Shown here piece by piece: positions 9,884 to 20,324 of a stretch of 64,000 nt of DNA. The notes beneath the pieces were generated by a model. The model had not been told where the DNA came from. It made no database searches and saw nothing but the letters and a program-made list of their open reading frames with translations. This DNA is from Meira nashicola (taxonomy: Eukaryota > Basidiomycota > Exobasidiomycetes > Exobasidiales > Brachybasidiaceae), in assembly GCA_001600355.1 (NCBI GenBank), contig BCJU01000004.1, positions 496,001-560,000 of the forward strand, given 5' to 3'. The position numbers and the translations under genes were made by a program. The stretch's first letter is position 1, and each line of letters opens with the position of its first letter.

Positions 9884-11611
9884 ATGCTCTCGAGAGGATT
9901 GGCTGATGGCGAATTGCCAGAATCGATAGGGCCGCTTTATTTGATCCAATTTGCCAATCATCATGTCAACTTTCGATGGGCCGAATTTCAAGCAGCAGCA
10001 GATTATCATGATGTAAATTATTGTTTTGTTCCAGTTGCAGGAGATGTAAGAAGGAGTGGGAATATACAGATACCGGCGGAGACATCGAAAGATATGGGAG
10101 AATCAAGTGCTGCGGCAATGATGAAAGAATTAAGCATCGAAAACGGGATAGCAAATGATGCCTTAGATTCGAGTCGTGTATTTGCATCAGTACATTTAGC
10201 AAATGATGATATTGCACGTAAGATGGCCGAAAGAGCGATTTGCATTCGATCAATTTGGCAACATTGGACAAGTGCGAGTACATTACAAGGTTTACTAAAA
10301 AATTTAAGTGAAATTGAATCCGTTCAAACGCTATGGAAACCATATCAAAAGTCAGAAGTATCTTGGAAGGCAACCGTTTCAGCTTATATGCATACTTTGA
10401 CTCACAAAGAACGATTGAATAGAATAGAAGCTTTTAAAGATGTGTTGGCATTCGAAGGACCTATAAATCTCAAAACTCCAATGGTAGATTGGTGTTACTC
10501 GGAAGAATGGACAGAGCCAAACAATGCAAATCAAATGGAAGGATATGAGGGATATGAAAAAGGACCTTCTAGCAAGAACCAAAGACTTATTGCAGTTCAT
10601 ACAGGAAGAAAGATTTGTGATGGAATCGCAAGAGATTTGGTTGGAATAATGGATGTAAAGAAGCGTGCATATATTGGAACAACTACTATGGAAAGCAGTA
10701 TGAGTTTAGTTCAAGCTTCTATGGCATTGGCAGGACCAGGCAAGTTATTTTATGATCCATTTGCAGGAACAGGATCTCTCTTGCTCGCAGCAGCAGCATA
10801 TGGTGCTCATGTTCTGGCTAGTGATATTGACGCACGAATGATGAGAGGCAAAAAGAGCCCAGAAGGTTCACTCGGGATACTACGTTCGGCAAAACAATAC
10901 GGTACAGAGCATCTGTTTATCGATTCTTTATGTTTTGATGTAACACAACATCCCCTAAGAACAGGTGGACTATTTGATGCAATCGTTGCAGATCCACCTT
11001 ATGGAATTCGAGCAGGTGCAAAGAAGTTAGGCAAACGAAGAGGTGAAAAGATGAGAGAAGAACCATTGTTAATGCCCGACGGTCAATACTCGCACGAACG
11101 ATCCGATTATCATCCTCCTAGCAAACCTTATGCTCTCGATGAGCTATTGTGTGACCTCATGGAATTTTCTGCAAAGATGCTTGTTCCTAAAGGACGTTTA
11201 GTGTTCTGGATGCCAACGATGACAGATGTTGAACAGGAAGATGAAAATGCCAAAAGTGGGGTAACAACAGCGCAAATTGATTTGCAACTTCCACCTACAA
11301 AGCATTTCAAGCTTATTGCTCACAGTCTTCAAGATTTCACAAATTGGGGTAGAAGGTTGATCACTTTAGAAAAGATTGATGGAAAGGAAGAAGATCTCGT
11401 TGAAAATCATCTCGTACTTCCAGCCGCTCCATTGAGTCACATCCAATTTGCACCAAATGGAACAGAATCTCCCGACACAAAGGAGCAACAAAAACCAGGC
11501 CGAGCAATCGATGATCTCAGCGTGTTTAGAGATAAATATTTCAAGACATTGGGAAAAGGTCGAAGGGAAGCAAAAGCAGCACAGAAAGCAGCTGCGCAAA
11601 TTGTACCATGA
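9884..11611 (+). CDS. TRM11: tRNA (guanine10-N2)-methyltransferase, Trm11 catalytic subunit
   Basis: Single exon, 575 residues, longer than the roughly 430-residue yeast enzyme because of inserts. With Trm112 it methylates G10 of tRNAs in the cytoplasm. The N-terminal part (about 1-180) has the family's degenerate THUMP-like region, including the R-x-I-x-I-R-S-I-W stretch near residue 120. The Rossmann methyltransferase has the SAM loop DPFAGTGSLLLAAA near residue 289 and the catalytic ADPPYG near residue 368. An insert with many lysines and arginines follows the DPPYG motif, and the C-terminus is basic (KGRREAKAAQK). It ends convergently, 202 bp from the next gene. Confidence 0.93.
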   Translation: MLSRGLADGELPESIGPLYLIQFANHHVNFRWAEFQAAADYHDVNYCFVPVAGDVRRSGNIQIPAETSKDMGESSAAAMMKELSIENGIANDALDSSRVFASVHLANDDIARKMAERAICIRSIWQHWTSASTLQGLLKNLSEIESVQTLWKPYQKSEVSWKATVSAYMHTLTHKERLNRIEAFKDVLAFEGPINLKTPMVDWCYSEEWTEPNNANQMEGYEGYEKGPSSKNQRLIAVHTGRKICDGIARDLVGIMDVKKRAYIGTTTMESSMSLVQASMALAGPGKLFYDPFAGTGSLLLAAAAYGAHVLASDIDARMMRGKKSPEGSLGILRSAKQYGTEHLFIDSLCFDVTQHPLRTGGLFDAIVADPPYGIRAGAKKLGKRRGEKMREEPLLMPDGQYSHERSDYHPPSKPYALDELLCDLMEFSAKMLVPKGRLVFWMPTMTDVEQEDENAKSGVTTAQIDLQLPPTKHFKLIAHSLQDFTNWGRRLITLEKIDGKEEDLVENHLVLPAAPLSHIQFAPNGTESPDTKEQQKPGRAIDDLSVFRDKYFKTLGKGRREAKAAQKAAAQIVP

Positions 11612-11813
11612 TTTTGTATTTTTATCACACCAACACAAATAGAGATCTTTTAAACATTTTACCCTTTGCAGCATCGTATTCATCATAGTATATAGAGGCT
11701 TTTCTTCAAGAAAGAATGTGAGTGAGATATAGAGAGAGAGATAATATAAAACAAGACATTGGATTGTGTACAAAGCATAGAGTGGATCAACTCATACGTA
11801 AGTCGATTGCCAT

Positions 11814-13985
11814 TCACACTTCTAACGGTTGATGGGTTTGCACATCATCTTCGCGCAATTCTCCTGGTCCACCAGCGTTGAATTGACCATCAAAATCTGA
11901 GGAGCCATTAGGAATGGAATTGCCAGATCCATCTTGTCCTGCTCCATGTCCGTTCATTAAGCCACCAATAGGGACCCGACTTCGTTGTGCAAAATTGCGA
12001 TTAGCAGCCCCGGGTCCTGCTGGTTGACGCAAGATGTTTTGAGATGTGGCAGCAGAGAAGCTGCCGTTGTTGCTCGTAGAAGATGTTCCGATTGGCGAAG
12101 GAGAAGGGGAGTATGAAATTGGCTCTCCTCCAATACTGGTTGGCAAGGAGGGTACAGGAGGTACATCAAATGGTGACGAAAATAGACTTTGTAAATTTGC
12201 AGCACCACCAGTGCCACTCGAAGGCACAGATCGTCTGCCAACTGATGACGAATATCCTTCTCGCAAATTACCGTTACTCTTCCTGCTTAAGCCTGCAGGA
12301 CCAAAAGCGCTATGAGCGCTTCCTCCGTTCGAAGTGCTACCGGACACAAATCCATACGAACCACCCACACCAAAAGATCCATCATCGCTACGTTCCCTTT
12401 GACGCTTCATATCGGGAGCAGATTTTTTGGTTCGCAAAGCATTCCTTCCCATTGTATAGCTACTTCCAGGAGCCAAGAGACCATTCGCTCCTGTCATGGC
12501 TCCACCGCCTTCTCCAATTCTATGATTTCGTCCAATCGTTGATGCTTGAGAACGTAAAGGTCGTTGAGGTTGATTGACTTCATTCTTCGTTACGATGACA
12601 TATCTTTCATCACCTTCGCCAAGGCTGTAATGATACAAATTGAGCTTCTTGGATACCATGTGTACAATTCTACGTTCGTTTGTCGTTAAATTCTTTGAGA
12701 AGCTCAATTCATCCCGCATACGATCATCTTTGAATAGCAATACCCGAGAGTAAATCTCAAGTGTTGCTGGATCGTTCAAATCCAATTCATCCTTTTTGCC
12801 AGCAACTTCAGAAGCGGCACCTGCAGCCAGTTCACTCTGAGAATCTGAGGTCGATCTAACCAAGTCTGGCGAAATAGGTGCGATTGCCTCATTATAAGCA
12901 TCACTGTATCCAGTCTCCAGCTCAGATCCGGGTGCCATAGAACTTCTGCCAATTGTTCCAGTGGATTGTTGGCCGAATTGCGGATTCCATTCCTCTCCTG
13001 TTGCGGAAGAGACAGTTTGTCTTCGCACTCTTTCCTTTTCCATTTGCATACTCTGCATTCGCTTGATGGCTTTTTCCTTTTCAATCCTCTCCTTTTCGCC
13101 AGCCTGCAAGACCTTTTTGTATTCTACTCGCAACTTTCTACCACTGACATCGAAACCGTTCAGAGCCGCAACAACAGCATCAGCTTCTCCACCAGACCTA
13201 AAGTTGGCAAAAGCAAGACCACGGAAGACACCTTGATCAAAGTGATAATTAAAGGCGTATGGCATTGGAATGTTGAGCTCTTCGATGATTTGCAGCAATT
13301 GCTCACGCTTGACGCTGAAGGGAATATTCTTTACCACAATTGCCGTTGGTATAATATCGTCATCTCCGAGGCCCAATGCTGCTGTTGATGTAGTGTTGCT
13401 TACCCCAGGATAAGCGGTGCTGCCACTACCTGCCGTAAAGAACGAGCCTGGACCACCAGAATTGAATTGACTGGGAGGCGAAGATCCAGCGCTCAAATCA
13501 TCGGATGTCAACGAATTCCATTGAGAAGGCAAGCCTTGTCTAGTGTTACTTGGCTTGGACCGTAGTGCAGGAACAGTAGAGTTGTTACCCATGAATGCAG
13601 ATCCGATTCCAGAGTTGAAATTATGGCCAAAAGATCCAAATGCACTTCCTGGACCCAAGCTTGCAGGTTGATGAGGCGAGGGTGGAAAGCCTCCAAGAGA
13701 ATGAGCAGGAGCATCTAATGCTTGAGGAGATTGATTGCCAGAAGTGTTGAAAAAGCGTTCGAAACGAGCTGCAGCACTTTGTCCATCATTTGTAGTCTGA
13801 CCTGGTAATTGTGCACTTCCGTATGTTCCCGAAGGTGAACGTAGGGAAGAAGAAGCGTTTGATGATAATGTTCCATTGAGAGGACTATGCAAGCCTAAAT
13901 GCTGTTGAGATTGATGTTGAGATTGTTGCGCAGGTGGTCTATTGAGCGTCATGCCCTCAAAAGATCTTTGTACGCTGTCAGCCAT
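11814..13985 (-). CDS. RNA-binding protein with RRM and R3H domains (Cip2/Pin4-like)
   Basis: Single exon, 723 residues from the ATG at 13985 (context caaagATGgc). An in-frame ATG at 14039 would add 18 residues but has poorer context. An RRM at about residues 210-290 has RNP2-like AIVVKNIPF and RNP1-like RGLAFANF. An R3H domain follows at about 415-475 (D-R-M-R-D-E-L, N-E-R-R-I-V-H, H-Y-S-L-G). The flanks are low-complexity, rich in Ser, Gly, Asn and Gln. This order matches fission yeast Cip2 and the related Pin4 group, cytoplasmic regulators of stress-response mRNAs and cell-cycle transcripts. The assignment is to the family, not to one-to-one orthology. It lies convergent with TRM11. Confidence 0.88.
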   Translation of the reverse strand: MADSVQRSFEGMTLNRPPAQQSQHQSQQHLGLHSPLNGTLSSNASSSLRSPSGTYGSAQLPGQTTNDGQSAAARFERFFNTSGNQSPQALDAPAHSLGGFPPSPHQPASLGPGSAFGSFGHNFNSGIGSAFMGNNSTVPALRSKPSNTRQGLPSQWNSLTSDDLSAGSSPPSQFNSGGPGSFFTAGSGSTAYPGVSNTTSTAALGLGDDDIIPTAIVVKNIPFSVKREQLLQIIEELNIPMPYAFNYHFDQGVFRGLAFANFRSGGEADAVVAALNGFDVSGRKLRVEYKKVLQAGEKERIEKEKAIKRMQSMQMEKERVRRQTVSSATGEEWNPQFGQQSTGTIGRSSMAPGSELETGYSDAYNEAIAPISPDLVRSTSDSQSELAAGAASEVAGKKDELDLNDPATLEIYSRVLLFKDDRMRDELSFSKNLTTNERRIVHMVSKKLNLYHYSLGEGDERYVIVTKNEVNQPQRPLRSQASTIGRNHRIGEGGGAMTGANGLLAPGSSYTMGRNALRTKKSAPDMKRQRERSDDGSFGVGGSYGFVSGSTSNGGSAHSAFGPAGLSRKSNGNLREGYSSSVGRRSVPSSGTGGAANLQSLFSSPFDVPPVPSLPTSIGGEPISYSPSPSPIGTSSTSNNGSFSAATSQNILRQPAGPGAANRNFAQRSRVPIGGLMNGHGAGQDGSGNSIPNGSSDFDGQFNAGGPGELREDDVQTHQPLEV

Positions 13986-15291
13986 CTTTGCTGATTGAAG
14001 ATTGGTGTTTTCGTGAGAGAGGATACAGTTGGTATGCAAATATGCGCGGAGAAGACCTGGTTAAAAAGACGGACGGATGTGATGAAGAAAAGTTGAACAA
14101 AAAGGTTGACGAAAAAGTTAAGCAATTGATTCGAAAAGGTGATAAATTGATTATGCTTTTTTCTTCTTGACGATTCGTGATAGTGGGTCGTGTAAGATGC
14201 GTTTCCTTTAGAAAAATCTTTTGGATTCTTTTGTTTTTGGGTTTGATCGTCAATTCGTTTTTCTTCGTTTGAGTTCGTTTCGAATGCACTACTTTACACC
14301 TCTTCCCTTAAGAAAATACTTTCACCACTTAACCTTTACCAAGAAAATGGACTTAAAGAAGAACAAACGATAAATTTTTAATCGTTTGAACTTTTACCCT
14401 TCTTTTTCTTGTTCAATGTTATGGTCACGAAAAAAGGATTGTGTTTGGTGCAGTTCATGCATGTCAACATACCACCACTCTTTTTTGTGCGTGCTTGCGT
14501 GCGTGCGTGCGCGCAGGACAAGCTTGACCGTAGCGTGGATTGTAAAGAGGTACCTTGCATGTCAGAGAAAGAGAGAGTTGGCTGTTACACGCACGCGCGT
14601 CGAAATACATTAATAGCCCACAGTTGTAGACTAAGCGTTCTGCCTGTGTACCTGACAAAATATTCATGACTGTAACAGGCAGTATGTCGGTCAATAGAAG
14701 GACTTGCCTTGGTTTAATTGTTTGCTGTTCCCACTTTTACTATCGTATCAGGAACGAACCATCAGCAAGCAACAGTAGGTGTGATTATATATGACTTTGT
14801 CGCGATGATCATAAAGACCAATTCAGCCACCAATATGATTTGCTTGATTGACTTTATGAATGAGTAAATTTTGACGGAATAACATCATACAGAATGACGC
14901 CCAGCTTTTCTCATTTTAAAGATGAATGTAATAAGTATTTATTCTCCGTTCGAAATGATTGACGGTACCGAAAAGTGAAATGAAGAAAGCCATTCTAAAA
15001 GTTTATTTGACCTTAACAAAGCGAGTTAAATAAAAAGAAAGTTAATTAAGTGGGGGCTAATGTTGATTTTACGATCATAGAATATTTCGAAAGAATAATG
15101 CGAAACCCTTGCGCGGCCTTCCGTGGGTAATAATTGCAAAAAAGATGATGAGTACCTGAACCGCATCACTAATACACAAATCTATAAAATTGGCGCATTT
15201 GAATCCATTGGACCATTTCCCCACCCACATTGTCCATTGACAATTCATACATATCATTTTTTCCCTTCTCCCTCGTCATCATTTAAACAAG
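13986..15291. other. Intergenic region, 1.3 kb
   Basis: No convincing gene. It contains the 5' region of the RRM/R3H gene, a GCGT-type microsatellite at 14487-14514, and the promoter of the first POP-like gene with a TATAAA near 15183. Short open frames here have no recognisable composition or splice structure. Confidence 0.6.
14487..14514. repeat. GCGT microsatellite
   Basis: An imperfect run of GTGC/GCGT units about 28 nt long in non-coding sequence, ending in GCGCGC. Confidence 0.7.
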
Positions 15292-17574
15292 ATGTTAAAG
15301 CCCTTCTTTATCATCCTTCTTACACTTGTTGTGCTTGTTCAATCTCATCCAAACTTCAAACGTGCCAGTAAATCAACTAAATCAACATCTGGTTGGGATC
15401 CATCAAAAAATATCTATCCAAATGTACAACGAGGTAGTGTCACATTTCAATATCCATCTGCAAAAGCAAAAGGAAAGGTGACCGTTGCTGATCCTTTTAA
15501 TTGGTTAGAAAAAGAAACAAATAGTTCTGATGTTCAATCTTTTATTAATCAACAAAGAACTTTAGCCAACTCATTTTTAAATCAATGCAAAGATCAAGAT
15601 TCAATCACTAAAGCAATTCAACAAGCAGGTGATTATGTATTTTATGCTCATTTTACTCAAGTTGGTACACCAAAAAATCCAAGTTATATATTTGCCGCTC
15701 AAGGACAAGACCCAGTTATAAAATGGTATTATGCAACTCCAAGCGAAATGGAAAATGCTAAAAAACAAAACTTTGCTGAAATACCGGGTAAATTATTAGT
15801 TGATGAATCAACGTTAAGTCAAGATGGATCACTTTATATTGATCGTTGGGATGTAAATGATGAAAAAACATATGCTGCATATACGGTTAGTGGAGGTGAT
15901 GCAGGAATAGAAATTCGATTTTTAGATTTAAAGACATTTAAATCATTACCCGAAACAATTCCATACGGTGGTAGTATGTCTTTCATTTTTGTTCCTGGCG
16001 GAAAAGGTATCGTTTATGATCATCAAGCATATCAAAAATTCAGCGATCCTACACCTTTCAATACACAATCAAAAATATTTTATCATAAAATTGCAAGTGA
16101 TCCAAAGAATGACGTCCTCTTGGTACAAGCAGATACGAAAGAAATAACGAATCTTTGGGATGTAGAATTCACTTCTGATCAAAAGTATATGATGTTACAT
16201 GGATTAACTGATGCAACACATTATCGAGTTTACGTTTCACCTCTTGATCAACAAGCATTTACTACCAATATGAAATGGTTATCACTTCAACCAAAATACG
16301 GATCAGCTTTTCAATACCTTACCAATATTGAAACAGACTTTTATTTCGTAACAAAACATGATGGTGCTAAAAATTCAAAAGTGGTTCATGGCAAAATTGA
16401 TGTAAGCAAAGCACGCTCGGTAAAAGATTTAAATGAATTAAGCGATACCATTAAAACGCAAGATATTATCCCCGAAAACAAAGCAGGTAATTTAGAAGGT
16501 TGGTCAATCATTGATAAAACAAAAATGGTAATGATTTATTTGGAAAATGCAAAATATAACTTTTATATAAATGATATCATTACCGGAAAACGTATTCAAC
16601 AATTATTTTCGGATTTCATTGGAAAGTATTATCGTATATCTGATACGTATAATGGAAATCAAGCATTTATCGAATTGAGTTCTTTTAATCTTGGTTCAGG
16701 CATTTATCGTATAAGTTCGGAAAATGGTAAAATTGCTATGGAACCTTTTTTGATTGGAAATCCTTCTGGAATTGATATGACTCAATTTAAGACTGAACAA
16801 CATTTCGCAACTTCCAAGGATGGAATAAAAGTACCTTTTGATATATTTTATTCGAAAAAACATCCTCTTGATGCAAGTAAACCTGTTTGGCTTTTAGGAT
16901 ACGGTTCTTTTGGACAAAAAACTATTCCTTATTATGACTCATACATGTTACCTTGGGTACGTGATCACGGTGGTGCATCAGCATACTTGCAAATTCGAGG
17001 TGGAGGTGAATTAGGAGATCAATGGCATAAAGCAGGAATGCTTGAACAAAGACATCATTCTTTTGAAGATTTTCAAGCTGTTGCTGAATATCTCGTCAAG
17101 AATAAAATGGCTGCTTCAGGCAATATTATCGCTGAAGGTACAGAAGGAGGTGGTACAGTTGCTATGGTAATGGGAAATCAAGCTCCTGAAGGATTATTTG
17201 GCGTACTTCTTCCTAGTGTTGCAATTTTGGATATGTTACGATTTGATAAGTATCCTTATTCTGATGGATATACTGCTGAATGGGGTTCACCACAAAAGCC
17301 AAATGATTTCGATGTTTTACGTGCTTACAGTCCTCTGCACAATATAGACGCTAAGAAGACATACCCTGCCATTTTGCTTTCACAATCATTAGATGATGGC
17401 TCAAGTGCGCCTGCTCATTCTTTCAAAATGATTGCAGAATTACAACATAGCCTTCCAAAGAATCCAAATCCATTATTATTATCCGTAGTCGAATTTTCTG
17501 ACAAGTATAGCGAAACAAGTAATTCTATTAAACAATGCTTCGTAAATCAAATTCTTGGTTTGAAGAGAGTTTGA
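15292..17574 (+). CDS. Secreted prolyl-oligopeptidase-fold protein 1, catalytic Ser and His missing
   Basis: Single exon, 760 residues. A signal peptide (about 1-18: MLKPFFIILLTLVVLVQSH) is followed by a dibasic-type FKR site that a Kex2-like protease could cut. The rest aligns with prolyl oligopeptidase (S9A): an N-terminal strand with Y-P and W-L-E, the propeller, then the hydrolase domain from about residue 500 (GYGSFG, RGGGELGDQWHKAG, SFEDFQAVAEYL). The nucleophile elbow, normally G-G-S-N-G-G, reads EGTEGG with Thr617 in the Ser place. The Asp region LDDGSSAP (701-702) is kept, but the loop that should bear the His reads VVEFSDKYSE with none. It is therefore probably a non-catalytic, secreted binding or decoy protein. 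Most neighbours are cytosolic housekeeping genes; the next gene is its tandem paralogue. Confidence 0.88.
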   Translation: MLKPFFIILLTLVVLVQSHPNFKRASKSTKSTSGWDPSKNIYPNVQRGSVTFQYPSAKAKGKVTVADPFNWLEKETNSSDVQSFINQQRTLANSFLNQCKDQDSITKAIQQAGDYVFYAHFTQVGTPKNPSYIFAAQGQDPVIKWYYATPSEMENAKKQNFAEIPGKLLVDESTLSQDGSLYIDRWDVNDEKTYAAYTVSGGDAGIEIRFLDLKTFKSLPETIPYGGSMSFIFVPGGKGIVYDHQAYQKFSDPTPFNTQSKIFYHKIASDPKNDVLLVQADTKEITNLWDVEFTSDQKYMMLHGLTDATHYRVYVSPLDQQAFTTNMKWLSLQPKYGSAFQYLTNIETDFYFVTKHDGAKNSKVVHGKIDVSKARSVKDLNELSDTIKTQDIIPENKAGNLEGWSIIDKTKMVMIYLENAKYNFYINDIITGKRIQQLFSDFIGKYYRISDTYNGNQAFIELSSFNLGSGIYRISSENGKIAMEPFLIGNPSGIDMTQFKTEQHFATSKDGIKVPFDIFYSKKHPLDASKPVWLLGYGSFGQKTIPYYDSYMLPWVRDHGGASAYLQIRGGGELGDQWHKAGMLEQRHHSFEDFQAVAEYLVKNKMAASGNIIAEGTEGGGTVAMVMGNQAPEGLFGVLLPSVAILDMLRFDKYPYSDGYTAEWGSPQKPNDFDVLRAYSPLHNIDAKKTYPAILLSQSLDDGSSAPAHSFKMIAELQHSLPKNPNPLLLSVVEFSDKYSETSNSIKQCFVNQILGLKRV
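17023..17238 (+). repeat. 216-bp identical tract, POP copy 1
   Basis: These 216 bases are identical, third codon positions included, to 19636-19851 in the second copy, while bases just outside differ. The tract covers the altered nucleophile elbow. It looks like a gene-conversion tract. Confidence 0.85.
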
Positions 17575-17921
17575 TAGTTTTATTTTTATTTTCTTTCTCA
17601 TATCTTGTCTCTTTCCCTTACATCACTAATGATCCATCGTCTTAATTTGATTTATTTCATCATAATCTGACTTGTAAATTTGCGGAGTGTTACTAATAAT
17701 TGATGGGCGCAATATTATTTGTGCAAGGAACAGCCGCAAGAACGATATGGTATATAATATCACAAACGCGGATTTCCGTTTCTAATAACGGCAGCCGCTG
17801 ATGAACTCGATGAGGATTTTAAGTATCAAGAGGATTCAGTTAAAAAGGAGGAATATTAAGTACTTAACTTTTACCCCTTCCTTCACTGCTTTATTCTCTT
17901 CTCCTCGTTTCACGACTCAAC
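17575..17921. other. Intergenic between the two POP-like genes
   Basis: 347 bp with no gene seen. A TATATAATAT stretch lies near 17750 and the stretch before the start is pyrimidine-rich. It is not obviously similar to the promoter of the first copy. Confidence 0.55.
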
Positions 17922-20193
17922 ATGTTTAAAGCGATCTTGTTACTCCTGGTCACCTTGATAGCCTTGGCACAAGCTGGCATTCCCAAAAAGCGTGCAGTAA
18001 ATGGTTGGGATCCAGTAAAAAATACTTATCCGACGGTTCAGCGAGGTGATGTCACATTTCAATATCCATCTGCTAAAGCTAATGGAAATGTGACCGTTGC
18101 TGATGCTTATAATTGGTTAGAAAAATCAACTAATGATTCTGACGTAAAAGGATTTATTCAACAACAAACAACTTTAACCAACTCATTTTTAAGTCAATGC
18201 AAAGATAAAGATTCTATTACTCAAGCTGTTCGACAAGCAAATGATTACATCTTTTATTCTCATATTATCGAAGTAGGTAAACCTGAAGATCCAAGTTATA
18301 TTTTCGCTGGTCAAGGTAAAGATACAATTTTTAAATGGTATTATGCAACTCCAAGCGAAATGGAAAGTGCTAAAAAACAAAATTTTGCTCAAACTCCTGG
18401 TAAATTACTCATTGATGAATCAACATTAAGTCAAGATAACTCACTTTACATTGATAATTGGGAAGTGAGCGATGATAAAAAGTTGGCTGCTTACACTGTA
18501 TTAGGAGGTGATACAGGAGTAGAACTTCGATTTATGGATCTGACAACGTTTAAGCCTTTACCTGAAACTATTCCTTATGGAGGTAGAATGTCATTCAAAT
18601 TCACTCAAGATAATAAAGCAATCGTTTATGATCATCAAGCATACCAAAAGGTTGACGATCCTGACCCATTCAATACACAAGCTCAAATTTTTTATCATAA
18701 AATTGGAAGTGATCCAAAAAGTGATATCGTTATAGTACAAGCAGATACGGTAAATATAACCAATCTTTGGTATGCCGAATTCACACTTGATTATAAATTT
18801 ATGATGTTATACGGATTAACTGATGAAGAACATTTTAGAGCTTACGTTGCACCACTTGATCAACAACAAATTTCGGCAAATATGAAATGGATTTCACTTC
18901 AATCAGAATACGGAGCTGAATTGCAATACGTTACTAATTTTGGAACGGATTTCTATCTGGTAACCAAACGTGATGGTGCTAAAAATCATAAAATCGTTCT
19001 TGGCAAAATTGATCCAATAGAAGCACGTACTGTGAAAGATTTAAGGGAATTAAGTGGTACAATCAAAACACAAGATATAATTCCCGAAAATAAAGCAGGT
19101 AATTTAGAAGGTTGGTCAATCATTGATAAAACAAAGATCGTTTTAATTTATTTAGAAAAATGCAAAGTTTAACTTTTACGTAAATGAAATCACTACTGGA
19201 AAGCGTATTCAACAATTATTTTCTGATTTCATTGGAAATTATTATCGTGCATCATATAATTATAACAGCAATCAATCGTTTATTGAATTAAGTTCTTTCA
19301 CTCTTGGTTCGGCTATTTATCGTATTCATTCTGAAAATGACAAGGTTTCAATTGATCCTTTCTTGGTTGGCAATCCGACAGGAATCGATATGACTCAATT
19401 CAAAATTGAACAACATTTTGCAACTTCCAAGGATGGAACTAAAGTACCTTTTGATATCTTTTATTCCAAAAATCACCCTCTCGATGGAACTAACCCAGCT
19501 TGGCTTTTAGGATACGGCTCATTCGGTGCATTAACGAGTCCAATGTACGATGCTTTTATGTTACCTTGGGTACGTGATCACGGTGGTGTATCAGTATACT
19601 TGCAAATTCGCGGTGGAGGTGAATTAGGAGATAGTTGGCATAAAGCAGGAATGCTTGAACAAAGACATCATTCTTTTGAAGATTTTCAAGCTGTTGCTGA
19701 ATATCTCGTCAAGAATAAAATGGCTGCTTCAGGCAATATTATCGCTGAAGGTACAGAAGGAGGTGGTACAGTTGCTATGGTAATGGGAAATCAAGCTCCT
19801 GAAGGATTATTTGGCGTACTTCTTCCTAGTGTTGCAATTTTGGATATGTTAAGATTCGATAAGTACCCTTATCCTGATCAATATATCGCCGAATGGGGTT
19901 CACCGCAAGATCCAAAATACTTTGACGTTTTGCGAAGTTATAGTCCTTTACATAATATTGATAACAAGAAAACCTATCCTGCCACTTTACTGACACAATC
20001 ATTGGATGATGACCAAAGTACGCCTGCTCATTCGTTCAAAATGATTGCAGAATTACAACATAGCCTTCCAAAGAATGCAAATCCATTATTGTTATCCGTA
20101 GAGGAATATTCTGACAAGTTATATAGCGAAACGACAAATGTTCTCAAACAGTGCTTTGTCAATCAAGTACTTGGCCTGAGCAAGAACAAGTAG
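17922..20193 (+). CDS. Secreted prolyl-oligopeptidase-fold protein 2, frameshifted
   Basis: Tandem paralogue of the gene at 15292. The signal peptide (about 1-19) is followed by PKKR, then the same propeller and hydrolase domain. The frame is broken once: an A5 run at 19156-19160 replaces the A4 at 16544-16547 of copy 1, giving GAA AAA TGC and a stop at 19170-19172. Without the extra base the frame is open from 17922 to 20193, about 756 residues, and stays parallel to copy 1. The nucleophile elbow is again EGTEGG, and the loop that should hold His reads VEEYSDKLYSE, so it too lacks Ser and His. The indel may be a sequencing error, a recent inactivation, or a site of slippage; everything downstream of it looks conserved. 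Confidence 0.7.
19636..19851 (+). repeat. 216-bp identical tract, POP copy 2
   Basis: Exact partner of 17023-17238. Differences begin immediately on both sides (AGTTGG against TCAATGG upstream, AAGATTC against CGATTT downstream), as expected for gene conversion between tandem copies. Confidence 0.85.
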
Positions 20194-20324
20194 ATAAATA
20201 TCATTAACTCTTTCTGCTTTGAATCTCATAACCATAGTTATGCCCCCTTTGTTACAAATATGTTACTGACCAGTTATCCGATACAATATCGTAAGCCATC
20301 CCGCCCGACCTGTGATCTTTCTAG

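Noticed and set aside
14386..14694. Cluster of short overlapping open frames on both strands
   Set aside because: They result from the GCGT microsatellite and flanking low-complexity sequence.
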